Positions 46,835-58,800 of a stretch of 64,000 bases of DNA are shown here, piece by piece (positions within the stretch are counted from its first letter, which is position 1; the number at the start of each line of letters is the position of its first letter). The DNA is from Dactylis glomerata. Lineage: Eukaryota > Streptophyta > Magnoliopsida > Poales > Poaceae. The notes beneath the pieces were generated by a model. The model worked only from the letters and a program-made list of their open reading frames with translations, ran no database searches and was not told the origin of the DNA. Position numbers and translations under genes: made by a program. The stretch is taken from contig QXEO01000211.1 in assembly GCA_007115705.1 (NCBI GenBank), forward strand, positions 2,231,599 to 2,295,598, read 5' to 3'.

Positions 46835-47109
46835 AACGCAGCAGCTTCTTTTCTGGCGCCGTTGCCGGGGAACGCAGAAGAATAATCTCCCTCATCAACT
46901 GGGCGCCATTAACTTGGTAGCAGCTTCTTTTCTGGCGCCGTTGCCGGGGAGGAAGAGAAGACTTCTGCGAGGGGATTTTTTCGCACACACATCCTTTACT
47001 TTGTTATTGTTTTGCTTTACTTTATTTATTTTACCTGCATTGCTTTTTATCAAAAACCCAAAAAAATTAGAATCCTTGGTAGTTGTTATTTCTTTACTTT
47101 TAGTTTATC
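46835..47109 (+). promoter_or_regulatory. Unit 3 leader with duplicated primer-binding site
   Basis: TGGCGCCGTTGCCGGGGA at 46854-46871 and about 46933-46950, again about 79 bp apart. Confidence 0.75.
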
Positions 47110-47703
47110 ATGTTGATCCCTAAGTACGTTCTGGAGGACCTCTCAGTAGGTAGTGGTTCAATTATTGGCAAAAGTAACATTGAGGAGTTCTTTAATCACA
47201 TTAGTATGCATGAGGAAGTTGAGGAAAAGTCTTTGGTTGAGCTAGCTCCTAGTATTGAAGTTGCTTCTACTTATTTGATTCACATGTTGGAAACTAGGTT
47301 TGCTAGTCTCAATCCTTTTATGCAATACATGTTCCTTAAGCTTCATGAAATTGAGGATCCCGAAAAGAAAGCTTTTATCTTGGAAACTTTGCGCTTAGAA
47401 TTTAAAGATGTCGTTATTGAAGCTAGAAAGGTTCTTAAACGTTTTAATAAACTTGGTTCACCTATAAAGGTTATTAGTACAAACAATGAAGGAGCCGAAG
47501 TACCTATACCTTGCAAGCTCTTGGGATTGTGTGAAGCTTTCGAAAATAATTTTGACTGGATCTGTCCTGAAAATCTTATTGATGAGAATAGTGTACCAAA
47601 GCATGATCACAAAGGGTCTTCTAAAACTTATGTGGATGAAATACAATGCCTTATTGACAAGACCTCTACAGTTGATCTTAATGCTTCTTCTGAAGTTACT
47701 TGA
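47110..47703 (+). CDS. Unknown 197-residue protein of array unit 3
   Basis: Full-length and open. Differs from unit 2 at a few sites, for example PENLIDEN against PENLFDEN. Closest of the four to a consensus. Function unknown, as for unit 1. Confidence 0.6.
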   Translation: MLIPKYVLEDLSVGSGSIIGKSNIEEFFNHISMHEEVEEKSLVELAPSIEVASTYLIHMLETRFASLNPFMQYMFLKLHEIEDPEKKAFILETLRLEFKDVVIEARKVLKRFNKLGSPIKVISTNNEGAEVPIPCKLLGLCEAFENNFDWICPENLIDENSVPKHDHKGSSKTYVDEIQCLIDKTSTVDLNASSEVT

Positions 47704-50637
47704 TTCGCAATTTTCTGCGCCTAGCTCAAAGGCGTTAAAGAAAAGCACTCTTGGGAGATAACCCAATGTTTTCTTTTCAGTACTTTTTCTTTTATTTGAG
47801 TCTTGGAAGTCATTAATACTGTAATGACCGCTCCTTATCTTGTTTATTTTGTTTTGTGCCAAGAGAAGCCTCTAATTTGAGTGAGGTAAAGATTTGGGGA
47901 TGTTGCTGTCCTGAAACTGTTTTCGGTGCTGCACCGTAAAAATTTGTATAAATTCTCTGTATATCTTTTGGACCTGAAATTTCTTGTGTATATGCCCCAG
48001 GTTATATCCAAACTTTTGTTAGTTGAACACTTTTTGATTTGAGCAACAGAAAACCCCTCAAAAATTCTACCTTTGTCAGCTGTTCAGTTTTGACAGATTT
48101 CTGCCAATATTTGTGTTTGCCACTTTATCGCTTTCTTTTGAGTTCTTTTGATCACGGAACTTTTGGGGAGGTTGCTACAGTAGTATCTACTATATATGTG
48201 GTGGTTTTGAGTTGAAACCTGAAGCAAATAGAGGATTGATTATATGTTATGCTTACACTAATGTTGCTAATAGACTTGTGTTTAGTTTTGTATGAAGGAA
48301 GTTTTCAAGTGTAGGGATTGGAGAATGATGAGATGAGTTGAAGAATGGACAAAAGCTCAAGCTTGGGGATGCCCATGCATCACCCCAAGAAATATCCAAG
48401 AAGTACAAGCGTCAAAGCTTGGGGATGCCCCCGAGGCACCCCTTCTTCATCGGCAAAAATCAGGTCACCTTTCAAAACACTATATTTTTATTGCTTCATG
48501 CACTATGTGTTTTTCTTGGAGCGTCAGTTGTTTTAGTTTTCTTTGTTAGTTTAGTTTGTTTGTTTGCTGCAATAAATGGTTGGACCCCAACAAATTTTCT
48601 TTTGGAGAAGTTGCCTTGCTTTTCATTTGCCAAGAACACTCAGTTTTTCACTCTTATCATTTATCGAAAGTTCTTTTTTTTTGCTACTGCTTTTGGTTTT
48701 TGTTTTCGCCTTGATTTGCATTCAGACCTTGTCATATCTTTTCATCAAGGTGTATTTTTGCCTCTGATCTTTATTGGTTTTCATCAAAATAGGTGTCTAT
48801 AAAAATTTCAAATGGTGTTGGAAAAGAGAAAAAGCTTTGTGCAAAATAGTGGTACAAGAAGGAGCTTGTGTAGACTGCGGCTTAGGCTTTTTCATGTCAT
48901 GCTTGATGTCTTTTTGATAGTATGATTAGTGGTTTTGCTGTAGCATGACTTGTCTCAAATAACTGAGATTTCTTAATGAGCCTTTGAAAAAATCATGCGT
49001 TGTTTTTATTGTATGGAAGCATTATTTTGGTTTTCTCCTTGATGCTTTATTTGGGTTGACTTGGCGCATGCTCACACATGTTAGACTCTTACAAAGTCGC
49101 CAATAGCCTTCATGATCATTTAGTTTTTGACTTTTGATGCCATCTTATGCTTCTTTTAATGTCGCTTTGTCGGTTTGCATGATTATGGCCATTATTGCTC
49201 TCTTAGTTGGTCGCTCCCAGTCTTTTGCTAGCCCTCGCCTTGTACTGAGTATGAGCTCTACTCGTGCATCCAACTCCTAAAAGCCAAAGTTTTCCAAAGT
49301 GTCCACCATACATACCTACTAGCAATTTGCTATTCCAAGTAAATTTGACTTGCTTTTATTTTCTCTTCAAATGAATCTCTTACCAGTGTTATGCCAAATT
49401 CGGTCAGTAAAGCTCTCACGAACCGGAAGGCACACTTTACTTTTTCCTGTTCTTAAAAATTTGACATTGTGGTCTCTTATGTTGAGTTGTTATGCTTGCA
49501 AGTTGTAAGTTGGATTCTAGCCCATCCATGCTGTCATGGGGCAAGCTTTCAACATTGCACTTCTTATTTGAGTTGATATCGTGATCTTTTGTTTATGGAT
49601 GCCCGCGGTGTGAAATGAATTGGGAATCTTGTGGGGATCATGGAGTTTGTATACGTGTTAGGGAAACGCCGGGCCGCCAATCTAAGCCATGCATAATTCA
49701 TGGTGGAAATTTGCAGCATACCCATGGTGAACATTCGACGACGCATCTCACAATAAAAAGCTAAACAAAAGGCAAATAAAAGAGATGTCGAGGTGTTCAT
49801 TGTCTGCTTGTCCTGTCATTTTGGTGTGGGCTTGTTCCATGTCATCGGGCACGGAGGTACCCCATTGGCGGTTCTCAATGATATGCATATACTTACAATG
49901 ACAAGAGCCTTGCTTGGGACTCTAAGTAAAGTAGCATGAGGTTTGGGTACTCGTATTCACGGGGCACGAGGTTTTCAACTTATGATTTGTCAAGCATATG
50001 CATCATAATTGTTCTCGCATTAACTTTAACCATGCAAGATGCTTATGATGGGGGCAATGAGAGCTCAAAGCCGGTAAGTACCATAATTTTTGAAGGTTAT
50101 AAAACTTGCAATCACGGCTTCCCTCTGCGAAGGGCCTTTCTTTTACTTTTATGTTGAGTCACCACCTTCTTTCCTTATGCACCATTAAAAGAGCACGGTT
50201 GTCATTCTTAGTGTAATATGCATTGTCCCAAAGTTCATTGATTGATTCATATTGTTGGTTTCACTTGTTCTTAAATTATTTGTATCTAGTCGCCCTCTTA
50301 AACTTGAAGGTGTCCTATGCATTTATGTTTTGCTCTCTTTGAAGGACAAGCTGAAAACCATTTGTATGTTTTTCCTTATGATTTGAACACACGTTTGACT
50401 TTCATTGTTTCATTTTCATGATCTTTTGTTTGTGTTCATTTGCATGTTTACAACATGGTTGCTAAGTTCTTATTGTCATGATTATATCTTCATGCCCATG
50501 TTTTAAGTTCTTATGATCCCAGCTCACCAATGCTTACATACATGATCAAGATTGTGTAGGTGCATGTCACCTCAAAAATTATTCTTTGTTATCACTTACC
50601 TACTCGAGGACGAGCAGGAGTTAAGCTTGGGGATGCT
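47704..50637 (+). other. Non-coding interior of array unit 3
   Basis: Uninterrupted and collinear with unit 2. A frame at 48338-48802 is longer than in the other units because of small indels near 48670, which argues against it being a real gene. The purine tract AAGCTTGGGGATGC ends just before LTR 4. Confidence 0.75.
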
Positions 50638-50786
50638 TGATACGTCTCCAACGTATCTATAATTTTTGATGCTCCATGCTTGTTTTTACACCAATTGCCT
50701 ATTGTTTCGTTACACTTAGTGGCACTTTTATGCATTTTCCGGAACTAACCTATTAACGAGTTGCCACAGTGCCAGTTTCCTGTTTT

Positions 50787-50791
50787 CTGCT
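50787..50791. other. Target-site duplication CTGCT (left)
   Basis: CTGCT before TGTCGTGGG and again at 60562-60566 after CCCACGACA. The empty site TTTCTGCTGTTTTT is seen in LTR 2. Confidence 0.93.
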
Positions 50792-51534
50792 TGTCGTGGG
50801 AATTTGGAGACAGTAGCCATGGGGAGGCTTATCGGAGGGGCTCGACGTTGGTGACGATGGGTCCGGCTCGGGATTGTGCCTACAGAGACACCTCGGTTTA
50901 CCCAGGTTCAGGGCCCTCCCGGTTGGAGGTAAACCCCTACTTCCTGCCTGCTTCGTATTGATTGGATAGTAGCGATTACAGTGCTCCTCAAGCTGTTCGG
51001 CTAGAGGAGGAAGAAGGAGATCGGATCCTCTATGCTAAGGGTCCAGGCCCCCTTATATAGACGGGGGCCTGGTTACAGGTTTCGGTAACGCTTCGGCCGG
51101 CTGCCGGCTCCTTGGCGGCGGCGTCCTTGGCCTGACCCCCTCTGGCTGCGCTCTGGCAAAGGCACTTTATAAAGTGCCTTTTCCCCAGGCCGGCATCTGG
51201 AGAGCATATCCCCTCTCCTTCGCCTAGGATCCTGCCGTGGGGAGGAGTCTTCGTCTCCTCATTGGTCAGTCGTGGTCGTGGCGTTCGTCACGTCTGTCCT
51301 GCGCCTCTGTCGCCCTTGTCGGGGCCATCCGGCTTTTGGCCAGATAACCGTTGAGGGGTTTCATTTCCTTCGCCCGGCTCCAGCCCTCCTCGGTGGAGTC
51401 GTCAGCCGGCCGCTGGCACAGCCGGCCCTTCCGGCTAGAGCCGGTCTTCTTGCGCCGAGGCCGTGGGATTCCCCGGGACGCCAGCCGGCATACTGCCTGG
51501 CCTGTGGTACGCCCCCTAAGTCATCCCCACGACA
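50792..51534 (-). repeat. 3' LTR of the Tat element
   Basis: 743 bp. Minus-strand sense, preceded by the purine tract at 51535-51549 (GTTTCGGGGGCTAG on the minus strand). Confidence 0.95.
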
Positions 51535-52010
51535 CTAGCCCCCGAAACTGGCGAAGTCTCATGGGCTAGCATGGGGCTTCGGCGGGTTCTTCTTTTCGCC
51601 GAAGTTTCGCGCGTCTTCATCGAAGTCCCAGGACCTCTGGTTTGTCTTTGTCGATCTGGTCATCGAGGCTGGGCCTTGCGGAGTTTTCCCGGCCGCCTCG
51701 GGACGAGCCGGCTCCGGTGATAGTCCGGCTGGCGATCGCGAGCCGACACGCTGCCTCCTGGGAGATTGTGCTGCCTCGAGTCTTGTTTCCACGCAGCGGC
51801 CGGTGCAGTGCGCCAGTGACCCGTCTAGTCGCCTGGACCTTGGAATCCCCTTCGCCATAACTTCTCGGATCGTCATGCGGGGTGGGCCGACATACGTCAG
51901 CGTCGTGTCCCATCAACCCCTCCCACGATCTGCTGCGGCAACCGATGCGGTGGCGCATGATGTGGAAGTTGGTTACCGAAGCGTTGGGGGTTACCCTCTC
52001 GTCGTTCTTC
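51535..52010 (+). other. Spacer between the Tat 3' LTR and the antisense gene
   Basis: Holds the purine tract next to the LTR and, on the plus strand, the presumed upstream promoter region of the AT-hook/B3 gene. GC-rich, no clear gene of its own. Confidence 0.55.
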
Positions 52011-52018
52011 TTTAAATA
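52011..52018 (+). promoter_or_regulatory. TATA-like box of the antisense gene
   Basis: TTTAAATA 79 bp before the first ATG, in otherwise GC-rich DNA. This suggests a dedicated promoter firing against the retrotransposon sense direction. Motif and position only. Confidence 0.45.
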
Positions 52019-52096
52019 CCCGGCGTGTTAACGGCGCCGGGCGTCCCCCACTTCTCCCCTAACTCCGAGCTTCGCCCTTCCGAATCCAGCCCGGTC

Positions 52097-52900
52097 ATGT
52101 CGTCCCCTAGCGGCTCGGCTGCCAGCGATGACAAGATCCCAGAGGGGAGCGGGAAAGAAGTCGAGGCGCCGGAGGGGTCGCCTCCCATGCCTCGGAAGCG
52201 TGGTCGCCCGAAGGGGAGCCGTAACAAGAGTACCTTGGAGGCTCTCGCGGCGAAAGCCTCTGCTGCTGCTTCTTCCTCCGCTGCGCCCCCGGTGGCTGGA
52301 GCTTCCGGCGACGCGGGCGTCCCGGAGAAGCGGGGGCCGGGCCGTCCGAGGGGGAGCGGGAAGAAGGCCGCTCCCGTGGCGGCCAATGCTCCCTCGTCAT
52401 CTCGCCGTCGTGGGCGGCCGCTGGGGAGCAAGAACAAGAAGGCCCCGACTGTCCTCAGGGTTGCGGCCGCCCCCACGGGGCCCCGCGCGGCGGCCCCTCC
52501 TCAGCTTGGCCCGTCGCGGCCCTGGTTGGAGAGACCGGCGCTCCAAACGCCGACCTATGTTTCGGCCCAGGGGTGGTCCACCTGCATCGTTCCTGCGCTC
52601 GCCGGGTCTCGGAACCGCCTTCGCCTTCCGTCCCAGTTCGCGCGCTCGATGGAAGGCCAGGAGATGGCCTTCGCCAAGCTGCGGGAATGCAGCGGCGGCC
52701 AGCCGTCGTACCACGTCGAAGTCTACTACGACGGCCAGGGGGAGTGCTACTTCCGTGACGGGTGGTCGAAGTTCTTCTTCGACTATGGCGCGCACGAGGG
52801 CTGGTTCATCCTCCTCACCCGTCACGACGGGAAGAAGGAGTTCACCACCTGCTTCTTCGATGCCACCCTCTCCGCCCGCACTTACGCCCCCCAGCCGTGA
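52097..52900 (+). CDS. Antisense-encoded AT-hook and B3-like DNA-binding protein
   Basis: 267 residues, intact, on the strand opposite to gag-pol. Three AT-hooks have cores RGRP (35-38), GRPR (82-85) and RGRP (105-108), each flanked by basic residues. After an Ala/Pro-rich linker, residues about 162-262 look like a plant B3 domain: NRLRLPSQFARSM, then CYFRDGWSKFFFDYGAHEGW and KEFTTCFFDATLSA. AT-hooks grip the minor groove of AT-rich DNA and B3 domains read the major groove, so a nuclear DNA-binding role is likely. The ATG at 52097 follows a TATA-like box; an upstream GTG frame extension is also open. A weak poly(A) signal lies near 53082. The frame is intact although pol is broken. Antisense frames are known in other Tat elements such as maize Grande. 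Target unknown. Confidence 0.75.
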   Translation: MSSPSGSAASDDKIPEGSGKEVEAPEGSPPMPRKRGRPKGSRNKSTLEALAAKASAAASSSAAPPVAGASGDAGVPEKRGPGRPRGSGKKAAPVAANAPSSSRRRGRPLGSKNKKAPTVLRVAAAPTGPRAAAPPQLGPSRPWLERPALQTPTYVSAQGWSTCIVPALAGSRNRLRLPSQFARSMEGQEMAFAKLRECSGGQPSYHVEVYYDGQGECYFRDGWSKFFFDYGAHEGWFILLTRHDGKKEFTTCFFDATLSARTYAPQP

Positions 52901-54372
52901 AGGACGGGGGCTTCTCCGGCCTCCGGCATGGGCTGGGGAAGGCGAGGATCTCCCGGGCGAGGAACTCCTGGCATCCTCCTCGTCGCTCCTCTTGCGGGCG
53001 ATTCTGACGCGGACTCGCCTGGGGACCCTTAGCATCCTTAGGGTAGTATTGTAGGGGACTTTTGTAATCGTCAGGCTCCTTAATGAACTCTTCTAGCTTT
53101 CTGCAAGTCTTTGCTCGCTGTGTACTTTTGCCATCGCGCAAAACGCCTTCTGCTTGACATCGCTGCGCCGCGACGGTTCTTCCCTTAGCGAAATCGCTTG
53201 TTGCGCGAATCCGTAGGTAGAGATTACGATAGTCACTGGCCTGCGCAAACGCTTCGGGCAAGGCTCCTCTAGCCTCGATGCGGAGGGAATGATGCTCCTG
53301 CTGGCCGGCTCTGGGGAGTGCGGGCTAGCTCCTGCTCCAGCGCGAATGGACCGGCGCTTCTGCTGGCCGGCTCCAGGAAGGGTGGGCTAGCTCCGGCTTC
53401 AGCGCGAACGGAATGGGAACCGCATCCGGTACCGGCTCGGGCAAGGGTCGGAGCCGGCGTGTTTCCTTTCCCAAGTCTTCGCGCGTTTCGAGCCACGATT
53501 GGAGCAGGACTCCTAGCCTCCAGCTCTAGCCGTTGCTTTTGCGAGTGTTAGGTTTCGATTTCGCTGCTTGTTTGTCGATCGTGTCGCAGCGCCGGCTGCT
53601 CGAACAGCCGGCGAGGTACTGGAGCTGGCCTGCTTCTGAGGGCCAATTCCCTTTCCCCCTAGCCCCCAAGTTTTGGGGTAGCTGGACTATCAGCTAGCTC
53701 GAAACTAACTTCTCGCGAACGATGCCAACCGCCAAGCGAGGCAGCTCTGGCTTCGAACCTCTTGGGCGTGGCTTCTCAGCCCAAACGCCAAAGATCGCAT
53801 CTGTCAGCTACTCACTGGCTTTGCACTTGCCCGGTTCCCTCAACCTTTTCCTTAATCTTCCCACCCTTCGGCCCTTCTACCCCCAACCGGCAGCCTGGTG
53901 CCGGTTGGTCTCCCTTGGGCCGGCAGCCGAATGCCGGCCTAGGGTGGGAGCGTGCCGCGGAGTGAGAAGTAGTACTTCGGTCTATCGGGCCCCCGACTCG
54001 TGCTAGCCTACGATTAGTTGACAGACACTGCCCTTAACGCTTGGTTGAGCGGTTTTTTCTATCGCTTGTGGTTCTGCTACGCGGCTTTCCCTCGTATGTG
54101 GCTTGCCGGCTCCTATCCGTCCGGCTACGCGGAGCCGAAAGGTGGAGGTTGGGCTCGAGACCTTCGTCATACGCAGTACTCATCCGGCTGGCGAGAGATC
54201 GATCGTTTTCGGGGCAGCCGGCTGTGGCTCGGTGCCTGGAGTCGGCTGCCGGTCAAGTGAATAACGTGGGAAGTAAAACATGCACGGAGTGTTTTTCCCC
54301 GGAGCCGGCCGTAACTTGCCGCTCCGTTTTCCTTTATTCATTGACACATTTTTTGGGGTACAAGCTTTTGCC
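52901..54372 (-). other. Non-coding region between the antisense gene and pol
   Basis: GC-rich. A phrase of CTGCTGGCCGGCTC, GGGCTAGCTCC and CAGCGCGAA is duplicated with about a 63-bp period at 53292-53415. CCCCCAAGTTTTGGGG near 53666 is a short palindrome. No gene seen on either strand. Confidence 0.6.
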
Positions 54373-55713
54373 TTAGCAGAAGAAAGGTCTTAAGAGACTG
54401 ACATTCCAGGGACGCTCGGTCTCCTTGTCAGAGTTGTCTGCCTTGTTCTTTCTGGGCTCTTGTGCGTCGATGAGGTAATATGCCCCATTGCCCAACACCC
54501 GGCTGACAATGAACGGTCCCTCCCAGGGAGAGGACAGCTTGTGCATGCCTTTAGTGCTTTGGACCAGCCGGAGTACGAGATCACCTTCGCGAAACGCGAG
54601 CGGGCGAATTTTCCGGCTGTGGTATCGTCGCAGCTGCTGCTGGTAGAGCGCCGATCTAGCCAGAGCCTGATCTCGAGCCTCCTCGAGGAGGTCGACACCA
54701 TCTTCGCGAGCTTCTTTTGCTTGTTTCTCCGTGTACTGGACAACTCTGGGAGCATCGAACTCGATGTCCGTGGGTAACACTGCCTCTGCTCCATAGACTA
54801 GGAAGAAGGGTGTGAAGCCCACAGAGCGGTTTGGAGTGGTGCGCAGGCTCCAGAGCACTGAGGGTAGCTCCTCGACCCAACAGCCGGCTGAGCGTTCGAG
54901 AGGCTCGACCAGTCTTGGTTTGATGCCGGCCAGGATCAGCCCATTTGCCTTTTCCACTTGTCCATTTGACTGAGGGTGTGCCACGGACGCCAAGTCCAGC
55001 CGGATGCCTTTCTGACCACAGTAATCAGCAAAGACTCCCTTCGCAAAGTTCGTCCCGTTGTCGGTGATGATGTTGTGGGGTACTCCGTATCTTGTGATGA
55101 TCTCATTGAAGAACTTGATCGTGGATGAGCCGTCGAGTTTCTTGATTGGCTTGGCTTCGATCCACTTGGTGAACTTGTCCACGGCCACCAGCAGATGCGT
55201 CAAGCCCCCGGGTGCAGTTTTGAATGGTCCTACCATGTCCAGACCCCAGACAGCGAATGGCCAGGTGAGCGGGATGGTCTTGAGGGCTGCCGCTGGGGTG
55301 TTTCTGTGTTTGGAGAAGCGCTGGCAGCCGTTGCACTGCTTCACCAGCTGCTCCGCATTCTGCTTAGCCGTCGGCCAGTAGAATCCATGGCGGAAGGCTT
55401 TGGCCACCAAGGCTCTGGAAGATGCGTGATGTCCGCACTCCCCTTGATGTATTTCTCTTAGCAGCTCTGTCCCTTCTTCCGGCTCGATGCACTTCTGGTA
55501 GATGCCTGACACGCTGCGCTTGTACAGCTCGCTGTTGATTAGGGTGTATGCCCCGGCTCGGCGCTGAATTCGCCTAGCTTCCGCTTCGTCTTGCGGCAGG
55601 TCCCCAGTGATGAGGTAGTTGGAGAATGGCTCCGCCCATGAAGGTATCTCCCGTATGTGGAAGACACTGGCAACCAGAGGGTCAGCAGCCCCCGGGTCCG
55701 TCGTCGAGCCGGC

Positions 55714-55851
55714 TTCATCTGATTGTCCGGCTGGGGGAGCGGGCGCGGAGCCGGCAATCCCCTTGTCCTTCGTCGAGCCGGCTTCATCTGATTGTCCGGC
55801 TGGGGGAGCGGGCGCGGAGCTGGCAATCCCCTTGTCCTTCGTCGAGCCGGC
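55714..55851 (-). repeat. 69-bp in-frame tandem duplication in Tat pol
   Basis: Two copies of a 23-residue unit (AGSTKDKGIA-SAPAPPAGQSDE type) differing by one residue, plus a partial third. It lies in the linker between the archaeal RNase H and integrase. Confidence 0.9.
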
Positions 55852-58800
55852 CGCGCTAGGCTGGCCGGCTGCCTCCTCCAGCCCCGAGACGGCAGCCCCC
55901 GAGTCCGGTTGTGGTACCTGAGCCGGGGCTGGGTCTCCAGGCACGTAGATGGATATGGATTCCGGTGAAGGCTTGATGGACGGCTTGCGGATGATCTCCA
56001 GGGACACCCCGGCCGGGATGTCCTGTTTGGTGGAGCCGATCTTAGACAGCCGGTCTGCCTCCTCGTTGCTTGCTCTGGGGACATGGTTGAACTCGCAGCC
56101 TTCAAAGAATCCGCTGAGCTGCTGCACGTAGAAGCGATAGGAGGCCATGTTGGCGTCCTTAGCATCCCAATCTCCTGAGACCTGGTGCGTTACCAGGTCG
56201 GAGTCTCCAAAGCAAAGAATCCTCCTGATTCCAATCTGCTTGGCCATCTTGAGCCCATGCACCAGGGCTTCGTATTCGGCGACGTTGTTCGACGCACGGA
56301 AGTGCATCTGCAGCACGTACTGCAGCTTGTCTCCCTTGGGTGAGGTAAGGACGACGCCGGCCCCCAAGCCCCCGAGCAGCTTGGAGCCATCGAAGTGCAT
56401 GCGCCAGTGGGTGGAGTCTGGAGCCGGCGGCAAATACTGGTGCTCTCCCCAGTCCGCGAAGAAATCCGCTATGATCTGCGACTTGATCGTCGTCCTGGGC
56501 TTGTACTGAATGGTATGAGCTGCGAGCTCAATCGCCCACTTGGCCACCCTTCCTGACGCATCCTTGCATCCGATGATCTCCGAGAGCGGAGTGGTGCTCA
56601 CTACCGTGATCGGGTGCTCCTCAAAGTAGTGCTTCAGCTTCTTGGCCGCCATGTACACGCCGTACGCGACCTTCTGATAGTGCGGGTAGTTCTGCTTGGA
56701 GAGAGTGAGCACCTCACTCAGGTAGTACACCGGGCGCTGAACCGGCAGCTCCTTGCCTTCCTCGGTGCGTTCCACTACGATCACCACGCTGATGACGCGA
56801 GGGGTCGCCGCGATGTAGAGCAGCATTGGCTCTCGCGGAGCTGGCGCTGCCAAAACCGGCGCGGTAGACAAGGCTCGCTTGAGGTCGTTGAAGGCGTCAT
56901 CAGCGCGCTGGGACCAAACGAAGTGATCTGTCTTCTTCATCAGCTGGTACAGCGGCATGGCCTTCTCTCTGAGCCGGCTGACGAACCGGCTAAGCTAGGC
57001 CAGGCAACCAGCAAACTTTTGCACATCTCTGAGCTGGGTGGGCTTCTCTAGGGCCTCGATGGCTTTTATCTTCGAGGGGTTAGCCTCGATCCCTCATTGG
57101 GAAACGATATAGCCTAGGAGCTGTCCAGCCGGCACACCGAAGGTGCACTTCTCGGGGTTGAGCTTTATGCGATAGCGCCGCAGGTTGGTGAAGGTCTCCT
57201 TGAGATCGTCCAGGAACGTGCCGCTCTGCTTGGTCTTCACCACCACGTCGTCCACGTAGGCGTGCACGTTCCTCCCAATCTGCCCCTGCAGACATCGCTG
57301 CATGGTTCGCTGGTAAGTGGCTCCAGCGTTCTTCAGGCCGAATGGCATGGTGACGTAGCAGTAGGCTCCATATGGGGTGATGAAGGAGGTCTTGATCTGA
57401 TCCGGCTGGAAGAGCGGGATCTGGTGGTAGCCTGAATAGGCGTCCAGGAAGGATAGCAGGTCACAGCCGGCTGTAGAATCGATCACCTGGTCAATCCGTG
57501 GCAATGCGAAAGGATCCTTGGGACAAGCCTTGTTGAGGCTGGTGTAGTCGATACACATTCGCCAAGTGTTGTTCTTCTTCAGAACCAGGACTGGGTTCGC
57601 GAGCCAGTCAGGGTAAAACACTTCCATGATGAAGCCGGCTGCAAGGAGCCGGGCAATCTCTTCGCCAATTGCTTTCCTCTTCTCTTCTGCGAACCGCCGC
57701 AGCGGCTGCTTGACCGGCTTGGCGTCCGGCCGGACGTTAAGCGCGTGCTCAGCCAGCTCCCTCGGCACACCTGGCATGTCCTTTGGAGACCATGCGAAGA
57801 TGTCCCGATTCTCACGGAGGAAGCTGGTGAGCTCGCTTTCCTATTTGGCAGACAAGCCGGTGCCGATGATGACGTACTTGGAGGGGTCGCTCTCGTCCAG
57901 CAGGATCTTCTTGGTGTCGTTAGCCGGCTTGAATTGCTCCACAGGCGATTGGCGGACTGGTATGTCTTGTTGGGCCAGCTCTACGCGATGCAGAAGCTGC
58001 CTTTTCTCCTCGGCGATGACCAGCGCCTCCGCCAGCTGCGAGCTTTCCTTAGCGCAAGCCAGAGACTTCTTGAAGCTTCTCGAGACTGTGATCACACCTC
58101 TAGGCCCTGGGAGCTTCATCTTCAGATAGGCGTAGTGCGGGACGGCCATGAACTTGGCCAGGGCCGGTCGGCCTAGCAGGGCGTGGTAGGGACTGCTGAT
58201 GTCCACCACCTCGAACCAGATAGGCTCGCGGCGGCTATTCCCCTTCTTTCCGAAAAGAACCTCCAGCTGCACCTTGCCCAAAGGGGTGCAAGAATGCCCA
58301 GGCACGACGCCATGGAAGGTGAGCCGGCTAGGTTTTAGTTGAGCAAGCGGGATGCCCAACTTCTCCAGAGAGCTCCGGTAAAGAAGGTTGATACTACTGC
58401 CGCCGTCGATAAGCACGCGGGAGAACCGACAGATGTGCGTATCGGAGCACACGACAGGGTCTACGACCAGGGCGTATTCTCCAGGGCTGGGCATCAGCCT
58501 TGGGTGGTCCTCGCGCCCCCAGGTAATGGCCGTCTCGGACCAATGCATGAGCTGGGGTTCTGCAGGCATCACAGCGTTCACCTCCGCCTCATGCCAAAGG
58601 TTGTTCCTTTTATCCTTGCCCAGGGTAGTGAAGATGTGATACTGCTCCACGTCCGTCGGGAAGTCGTCATCTTGATCCGGCTCGCCTCCAGCCGGTTCGC
58701 GTCGTTGGTCCTCCTGACCTCCAGCCGGTTGTGCCTGCGGCGTTCCAGGGATTTGCCGAGTGCGCTGCTCCAGCTCTCTCATGAAACGGCACTGACGCGT

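Noticed and set aside
52128..53054. Long overlapping frames on both strands around the AT-hook/B3 gene
   Set aside because: High GC content leaves several frames open; only the frame starting at 52097 contains recognisable domains.
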